A stretch of DNA of 64,000 nucleotides from Dugong dugon (lineage: Eukaryota > Chordata > Mammalia > Sirenia > Dugongidae): contig CM057462.1 of the NCBI GenBank assembly GCA_030035585.1, forward strand, positions 100,957,234-101,021,233, written 5' to 3'. The translations under genes were made by a program, and so were the position numbers. The notes below the pieces were generated by a model, which saw only the letters and a list, made by a program, of their open reading frames with translations, was not told where the DNA came from and made no database searches. Positions 58,366 to 64,000 of this stretch are shown here, one piece after another. The first letter of the stretch is position 1. The number at the start of each line of letters is the position of its first letter.

Positions 58366-58565
58366 AAAACTAAAACCATTGCCAACAAGTAGAGTCCAAC
58401 TTATGGCGACCCCAAGTGTTAGAGAGTAAAACCGAGTTTCATGGGATTTTCTCAGCTATAATCCTTATGGAAACAGATCACCAGGCCTTTCTTCTGTGGT
58501 GCCACTGGGTGGGTTGGAACTGCCAACCTTTCAGTTAGTACTCCTGCGCATATCCTTTGTGCCAA
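58366..58565 (-). repeat. AfroSINE, long variant
   Basis: Minus-strand copy with decayed tail (AACCATTGCCAACAAGTAG), the CAGATCACCAGGCC module, and a degraded head. Confidence 0.83.
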
Positions 58566-58872
58566 CAAAAGACATTTTGCTCTATGATAGGGGTCCAGAA
58601 TCCTGTGCTGGAAACTAACTCTGATGGTTTTGATAAGCAAATTTTTTAATGTTTTGATCAGTGTCTCTTTAGGGCACTCACTTTGATATTTTTAATTCTT
58701 TCAGTCTGTTTAGTTTCTACATTATGCTCATTTTCCCATGCCTCCAAATTTTCACTGTGGGTATTTCTAAGCATAACTTCATCTCTTCAATCAACAATCT
58801 TCCCTCTCAACCACCTTCCTGCTCCAGATTCAAGTGTCTCATCAATAAAACGGACATTTTGAGGAGTTCCGG

Positions 58873-58882
58873 CAAAATGGTG
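58873..58882 (+). promoter_or_regulatory. YY1-like site at L1 start
   Basis: CAAAATGGTG about 12 bases from the L1 start. Human L1 has a YY1 site in the same place that sets the transcription start; here the core is ATGGTG rather than ATGGCG. Confidence 0.45.
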
Positions 58883-59090
58883 CTCTAGGAAGAAGAATCA
58901 CGCCGTCCCTCCACAGCAAAGATCCGAAAAACTAAGGTGAATACAGAATACAACAATCCTGAAACCCTAAAACATCAGATTAAGAGATAAAGAACTCAGC
59001 CAAGCACCAAATGGAGTGAGAAAACTGACAGAGAACGGACGAGGAGAGATTCATGCAGAGGTCCCCCACCGGCTAACGCAGCATGGACCC

Positions 59091-59100
59091 GCCATCTTGG
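59091..59100 (-). promoter_or_regulatory. YY1 consensus site in L1 leader
   Basis: CCAAGATGGC on the minus strand, an exact YY1-type core. Confidence 0.5.
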
Positions 59101-59177
59101 ACTCCTATCGGAGACCAGCAAACAGGGGGTATGAGAAAGCAGCCTCACGGAGCTTCCAGTGGGAGACAAAACAACCG

Positions 59178-59458
59178 GTAATTGGCGATATATGCTTTCC
59201 CACCCCCCACCCTTCTTCACCCCGACTCAGCCTCCTCTGCTTCCCGCGGCCACAGTCTCTTGACTGGGAAACAGCGGCTACTTGGATTCCACACACCTGA
59301 ACGGCTGGCTCTTGAGTGCCATTTGTTGGCTGCTGGTGTTGCTTTTTTTCTGCTCCTTTTTATTTCTTCCTTGCCTCTCCCCACCTCCCCCTCCTTTCAC
59401 TCGAGTACCTCGCTCCATGCGCCATCTTTGCTTCTTCCTGAGGGGCTGCAGAGCTCCG
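59178..59458 (+). repeat. L1 promoter monomer 1
   Basis: 281 bases, from GTAATTGGCGATATATGC to GCAGAGCTCCG. Matches the next unit in order: GGCGATATATGCTTTCCCAC against TGTGATATACGCTTTCCCAC, GAGTGCCATTTGTTGGCTGC in both, and GAGGGGCTGCAGAGCTCC in both. Confidence 0.88.
59419..59430 (-). promoter_or_regulatory. YY1 consensus site in monomer 1
   Basis: CAAAGATGGCGC on the minus strand. The matching position in monomer 2 (about 59703-59712) reads CAAAGATGATGC and is degraded. Confidence 0.45.
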
Positions 59459-59741
59459 GTAATTTGTGATATACGCTTTCCCACTCTCTACCCTTCTTCA
59501 CCCACACTCGGCCCCCTCTGCTTCCCACGGACACAGTCTCTTGTCCAGAAACACCAGCCTGCACTAGCTGGCTCTCTGAGTGCCATTTGTTGGCTGCTAG
59601 TGTTGCTTGCTAGTGTTGCATTTTTTTTTTTCCTGCTTCTTTTGATTTCTTACTTGCCTCTCGCCACCTCCCCATCCCTTCACTCAAGTACCTGGCTCTG
59701 TGCATCATCTTTGCTTCTTCGTGAGGGGCTGCAGAGCTCCT
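59459..59741 (+). repeat. L1 promoter monomer 2
   Basis: About 283 bases, in direct tandem with monomer 1. It contains a small extra duplication TGCTAGTGTTGCT at about 59595-59620. Confidence 0.88.
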
Positions 59742-59940
59742 TTCGAGTGTGGAGCTACTTCCTGGTTTGGGCTGCCATGCTGGTGGGATCCCGGGGCTTT
59801 TGTTCATTTGTTTGTTTTGAATTGTTTGTTTGTTTTCTTTTCCTTTTCTTGAGCTGGGTGCCCTTTCTGGCCAGGCTGAGCTGCATGGCAGGGAGACTCC
59901 CCTTCGGCTTCCACAGATGTGCAGAGGGATCCCTGAGCAC

Positions 59941-60062
59941 ATTTCTTTTTACGTTGGTTTTTTTTTTTTTCTGTTTCTTTGGGGGCCTTTCTTGTTTTTT
60001 TTTTTTTCTTTTTTCTTTGTTTTTTTTTCTTTTTCCTATTTTCCCCTTTTTGTCTTTTTTCA
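59941..60062. repeat. T-rich low-complexity tract in L1 5' UTR
   Basis: Long T runs with TTTC and TTTG interruptions. Confidence 0.85.
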
Positions 60063-60823
60063 TTGCTCAGTTTCTCCTCTCTATATCTTCCTTCTCTTTC
60101 TGTTCCCTGAATACCTGGCATTGTATAACTCTACACCTTCTAGCCAGGCTGTACTGCAATACCTGAGAGCAACTTCCCCAGACCTCACAGCGGCACTGGT
60201 GGAATCCCTGGGAACTTTGTGGTTCTTTAACCTTTCTGATTATTATTTATTCATTCTTTTCTTTTCTTCCGCCTTCCCTTTCTGTTTTTCTCCATTTCAT
60301 AGTCTCTCATCACTTCGCTCCAATGGCAAGCTCCCCTAGCATTCTTTTTTGTTTGTATGTTTTTGGCTCCTGTTCGTCTCTCCTCTCTCCCATATCAATC
60401 TTAACTCCACACATAACAATCTCCCCACTGCATCCTGCCTACCTGCACCGTGCACTTTACATCACACCACCAAGCAGCACAGGCACGGCCTACTGGAACC
60501 TGCACTGCACTGATTACTGACCGACTCTGGTGGCTGTAATAAGTGCCACAAACAACCCCATCCCAGTTACTCCTCTTCAGCTAGACCTGCCCTGCCATAC
60601 CATATCTGAGAGACTGACCCTGCTAGTTGAAGAAGGAGGTGAAAAGTATAGTGCCCACAGATGAGCAAACAAAGAACACACCGTCTGCCAGCTCAGACTT
60701 AGTCAAATTTTTTTTTCAAAGGACAAAACAAACAAATCTATAATCAATAAATGAGAAAAATATAACTACTGACTGCCCCGAAGACAGCAGACAATAACAA
60801 AACATTTACAAAAACAGGACACG

Positions 60824-61768
60824 ATGGTTCCAGTAGGCGTCCAAAACAAAACACCAGATGACTCTACTCTGGAAGAAAATGCACTAGAACTACCTGATAG
60901 GGAATTCAAATCTCTAATACTCAGAATTCTCCGAGAACTGAGGCAAAAAGCTGACAAACATGAGGAAAAAATAGACAAATTCATGGAAAATATGGAAAAA
61001 TCAGAAGAATTCAGGAAAATAATGCAGGAACAAAATGCCAAAATAAATTCACAACTAGAAATTATACAAAGACAACAATTAGAAATCCAAAAGATAAACA
61101 ACAAGATTTCATAAATGGACGATGTGATAGAAAGGCTGAGAAGCAGATTTGAAATGGTGGAAGACAGGATCAGTGGCATTGAAGACAAACACTTGGATAC
61201 AACTCTGATTCAGTAAAACTCAGAAAAAAGAACAAAGAAAAATGAAGAGACCCTGAGAGTTATGTGGGACACAATCAAAAGCAAAAATCTGCGAGTGATT
61301 GGAATTCCAAAACGGGGAGAAAACAGAAAACACAGAGAGGATCATTGAGGAACTGCTGACAGAAAACTTCCCCAATATCATGAAAGGTGAAAAGCTGGCC
61401 ATCCAAGAAGCTCAACGAACCCCATATAGAAGAGACCCCAAAAGAAAATCACCAAGGCATATCATAATCACACTCGCCAAAACCAAAGACAAAGAATCCT
61501 GAGAGCAGCTCGTGAGAAGCAAGAAGTCACATACAGAGGAGAAACAATAAGACTAACCTCAGATTATTTGGCAGAAACCATGCAGGCAAGAAGGCAATGG
61601 GATGACATATATAAAATCTTGAAAGAAAAAAATTGCCAGCCAAGAATAATATATCCTGCAAAACTCTCATTCAGATTTGATTGTGAAATTAGGTCATTTC
61701 CAGATAAACAGAAATTAAGGGAATACGTAAAAGTCAAACCAAACTTACAAGAATTATTAAAGTGAGTT
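60824..61768 (+). pseudogene. L1 ORF1 (RNA-binding chaperone), broken
   Basis: Starts at ATG 60824. The first 96 codons include a helical, coiled-coil-like stretch rich in E, K and Q (about residues 40-96). A TAA stops the frame at 61112. The same frame then continues as ORF1 sequence through 61295, with a second stop (TAA, 61216). A +1 shift falls in the G run at about 61314-61317. The next frame (61299-61502) holds the C-terminal RNA-binding part and ends after a 1-base loss near 61498. A third frame to 61765 carries the conserved PAKLSF (about residues 36-41 of that frame) and ends in the normal stop. The intact protein binds L1 RNA as a trimer. Confidence 0.88.
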
Positions 61769-62236
61769 CTTCGATCTGAGGACAAACAGCTTCAGCTCAC
61801 AGGCAGAACATAGGACGCAGGATTGTACCAGCCAGATACAAATCTAGGAAATGAATTCTCGAGGACTATCCAAAACCAAAAGAGATACAACAGGGAATCA
61901 GAGCAGTTAATCAGTAAATGACAACAATATCAAAATGATAAAAGAGGGAATAAACGCCATAGGTATAGAACCTTCTAATGGAAAGGAAGGCAAGGTGATA
62001 CCAAGTAACGGCAAACTGCTTCAAACTTAGAAAGATAAGGGTAAAATTTGTGGTAGCCACAAAGAAAGTTAACAAACATACTCATAAAAAAAAAGAGGAA
62101 AAACAAAGTCTCTGCAAAAATAAAACCTACAAGAACAAAAGAAATGAAAAAAAAATCCACAAACAAAAGTAACTCAGCTCAAGAGAGTTAGAAGAACAAA
62201 GAAAACGTCAGCACCACAAAAAAAAAGCACTAAAGA
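61769..62236 (+). other. L1 inter-ORF spacer, 468 bases
   Basis: A-rich, with no frame linking ORF1 and ORF2. It is several times longer than the roughly 60-base spacer of human L1. Either a real trait of this lineage or remnant coding sequence; I cannot tell from one copy. Confidence 0.65.
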
Positions 62237-64000
62237 ATGACAGCAACCAACTCATATCTATCAATAATTACACTGAATGTAAATGGACTCAGTGCAACCA
62301 TAAAGAGATGGAGAGTGACAGAATGGATAAGAAAACAGGATCCATCAATATGCTGTCTACAGGAGACACACCTTAGAAACAAAGATGTGAATTTATTAAG
62401 TCAAAGGTTGGAAAAAAATATATCATGCTAACAACTACCAAAAAAGAGCAGGAGTGGCAATTCTAATCTCAGATAAAATAAACTTTAAAACGAAATCTAC
62501 CATAAAAGACAAAGAAGGACACTAGATAATGATTAAGGGGAGGATCCACCATGAAGACATAACCATAATAAACATCTACACACCCAATGACAGGGCTCCA
62601 AAATACATAAAACAAACTCTAACAACACTGAAAAGAGAAATGGACAGTTCCACAATAATAGTAGGAGACTTCAACACACCACTCTCAGTAAAGGACAGAA
62701 CAACTAAGAAGAAACTCAGCAAAGACACAGAAGACCTAAAGGGCACAATCAGCCAACTTGACCCCATAGACATATATAGAACACTCCATCCAACCGCTGC
62801 AAAGTACACATTCTTTTCCAATGCACACGGAACATTCTCCAGAATAGGCCACATCTTAGGCCACAGAGCAATCCTCAACAAGATCCAAAACGTTGAGATA
62901 ATTCAAGGTATCTTCTCTGACTGCAATGCCATCAAGGTAGAAATTAACAATAGAAAGGCCAAGGAAAAAAAATTAACTACATGGAAACTGAATAATACCC
63001 TGCTTATACATCAGTGGGTAATAGAAGAAATCAGAGATGGAATAAAAAAATTCCTAGAATCAAACAAGAATGAAAACACATCATACCAAAACCTTTGGGA
63101 CACTGCAAAGGCAGTCCTCAGAGGACAATTTATAGCAATAGATGCACATATCAAAAAAGAAGAAAGGGACAAAATCAAAACATTAACTACAGAACTCAAA
63201 CAAATAGAAAGAGAACAGCAAAAAAAAGGCCACAACCACCGGAAGAAAGGAAATAGTAAAGATCAGAGCAGAAATCAATGAAATAGAGAACAGAAAAACA
63301 ATAGAAAGAATCAAGAAAACCAAAAGTTGGTTCTCTGAAAGAATCAACAAAGTCGACAAACCACTGGCCAGAGTGACAAAAGAAAAACAGGAGAGGACAC
63401 AAATAACCCAAATAAGAAATGAAATGGGGGACATTACAACAGACCCAACTGAAATAAAAAGGATTATAACAGAATATTATGAAAAACTATACTCCAACAA
63501 ATTTGAAAACCTAGAGGAAATGGATACATTTCTAGAAACACATGGCCTACCCAAACTACAACAAAGTGATGTTGAAAATCTGAACAGACCCATAACAAGA
63601 GAAGAGATTGAAAAGGTAATAAAAAAGTCCAAACCAAAAAAAGCCCTGGCCCAGATGGCTTCACTGGAGAATTCTACAAAACATTTACAGAAGCGCTTGT
63701 ACCAGTACTACTCAATCTATTTCAGAGCATAGAAGAAGAAGCAACACTTCCAAATTCATTCTATGAAGCCAGCATAACGCTGATACCAAAACCAGGAAAA
63801 GACATCACAAAAGCAGAAAATTACAGACCAATATCTCTCATGAATATAGATGCAAAAATTCTCAACAAAATTCTAGCCAATAGAATTCAGCATCATATAA
63901 AAAAAACAAAACACCAGGTTCAAGTAGGATTCATACCAGGTATGCAAGGATGGTTCAACATTAGAAAATCAATCAACATAACCCACCACATAAATAAAAG
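62237..64000 (+). pseudogene. L1 ORF2 (endonuclease and reverse transcriptase), broken and cut by the window end
   Basis: Starts at ATG 62237. The endonuclease motif NVNG (residues 14-17) and the catalytic Glu in QETHL (about residues 42-46) are kept. A frameshift falls near 62395-62410, then a TAG at about 62525. The main frame 62529-63281 keeps GDFN (residues 46-49), but the SRIDH motif is SRIGH: the catalytic Asp is Gly (GGC, 62847-62849). A +1 shift occurs near 63243-63250. Frame 63373-63732 continues until a 1-base loss in the A run at about 63637-63644. The reverse transcriptase N-terminal part then reads in another frame to the window end, with [12 protein letters not shown] at about 63835-63870. 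The YADD motif lies outside. Confidence 0.9.

Larger units (their letters stand above)
58862..60823 (+). promoter_or_regulatory. L1 5' UTR / promoter, about 1.96 kb
   Basis: GC-richer than its surroundings, with a leader (58862-59177), two tandem ~281-base units (59178-59458, 59459-59741), a pyrimidine-rich part (59742-60062) with long T runs, and a final part to the ORF1 start. Several YY1-like sites are present. The 294-aa and 169-aa plus frames here (59282-60339) and the minus frames (59604-60121) are low-complexity shadows. Confidence 0.8.
58862..64000 (+). mobile_element. L1 LINE with complete 5' end, runs off the window
   Basis: Forward L1 that contains the 5' UTR (58862-60823), ORF1 (60824-61768), an inter-ORF spacer (61769-62236) and the first ~1.76 kb of ORF2. 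The 5' start is taken at AGGAGTTCCGGCAAAATGG, which has the usual L1 layout. The 3' part and the target duplication lie outside the window. Both ORFs carry stops and frameshifts, so this copy cannot make its proteins. Divergence looks low compared with the old L1M pieces (36040, 37555). Confidence 0.93.

Noticed and set aside
59282..60166. 294-aa plus-strand frame, the longest in the window
   Set aside because: It lies wholly in the pyrimidine-rich L1 5' UTR. Its Phe/Leu/Ser-rich product follows from T and C runs, it spans the two promoter monomers, and it has no domain.
1..64000. CRISPR array, prophage, operon or bacterial mobile element
   Set aside because: No regularly spaced repeats of the right size and no dense coding. 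The repeat content is plainly mammalian.

Overview
The window is a gene-free stretch of a mammalian nuclear genome, almost certainly from an elephant or a close paenungulate (Afrotheria). Three repeat families show this. About 30 tRNA-derived AfroSINE copies have the 'GGAGCCCTGGTGGC' head and the 'ATGAGTCGGAATCGACTC'-type tail. About ten fragments belong to the RTE-class LINE known from Loxodonta (RTE1_LA type). The L1 copies carry a 3' UTR I recognise as afrotherian. No exon, intact protein gene, rRNA, tRNA gene or CRISPR array can be supported. The long open frames are shadows of repeats or chance.

Layout. 1-12 kb: a reverse-strand solo LTR (about 945-1400), many AfroSINEs, MIR and L2 relics, a tRNA-Gly-headed SINE (8405-8650) and a reverse-strand L1 3' UTR (10250-11108). 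12-16.8 kb: repeat-poor single-copy-looking DNA. 16.8-29.6 kb: SINEs, a Tigger miniature DNA transposon (17900-18200), an antisense L2 (18555-19315), two reverse-strand MaLR-type LTRs (24997-25620, 26305-26810), the first carrying a nested hAT-like element, and RTE tails. 29.6-35.7 kb: AT-rich, repeat-poor DNA. 35.7-47.4 kb: the RTE-rich part. It has a nearly full-length reverse-strand RTE (41319-44515), an inverted-duplicated RTE tail (37938-38629), a forward RTE with the reverse transcriptase region (45748-46817), an L1 insertion that carried along a piece of RTE (39633-40467), and three SINEs in a row (46828-47403). 47.4-58.8 kb: old repeats, a SINE-interrupted RTE (53116-53935), a G-rich/C-rich 24-bp minisatellite (54376-54600), further RTE tails and a MER5A. 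58.86-64.0 kb: the 5' two thirds of a structurally complete L1 with a two-monomer 5' UTR, a broken ORF1 and the start of a broken ORF2. It runs off the window end.

How the parts relate. The AfroSINEs end in the same sequence as the RTE, so the RTE protein most likely mobilised them. L1 supplied a second machinery with poly-A tails and longer target-site duplications. Nested insertions give a relative order: L2, MIR, MER5A, MLT1-like and L1M relics first, then RTE, then AfroSINE and young L1. Every autonomous element that can be read here carries stops, frameshifts or lost catalytic residues, so I see nothing able to move by itself. I found no convincing new biological system. The observations most worth checking are the L1 3' transduction, the monomeric L1 promoter, the sequence shared by the RTE 5' end and a tRNA-Gly SINE, and the RTE fold-back. 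All family names are from memory and pattern recognition, not a database search, and most repeat boundaries are good to about 10-20 bases.
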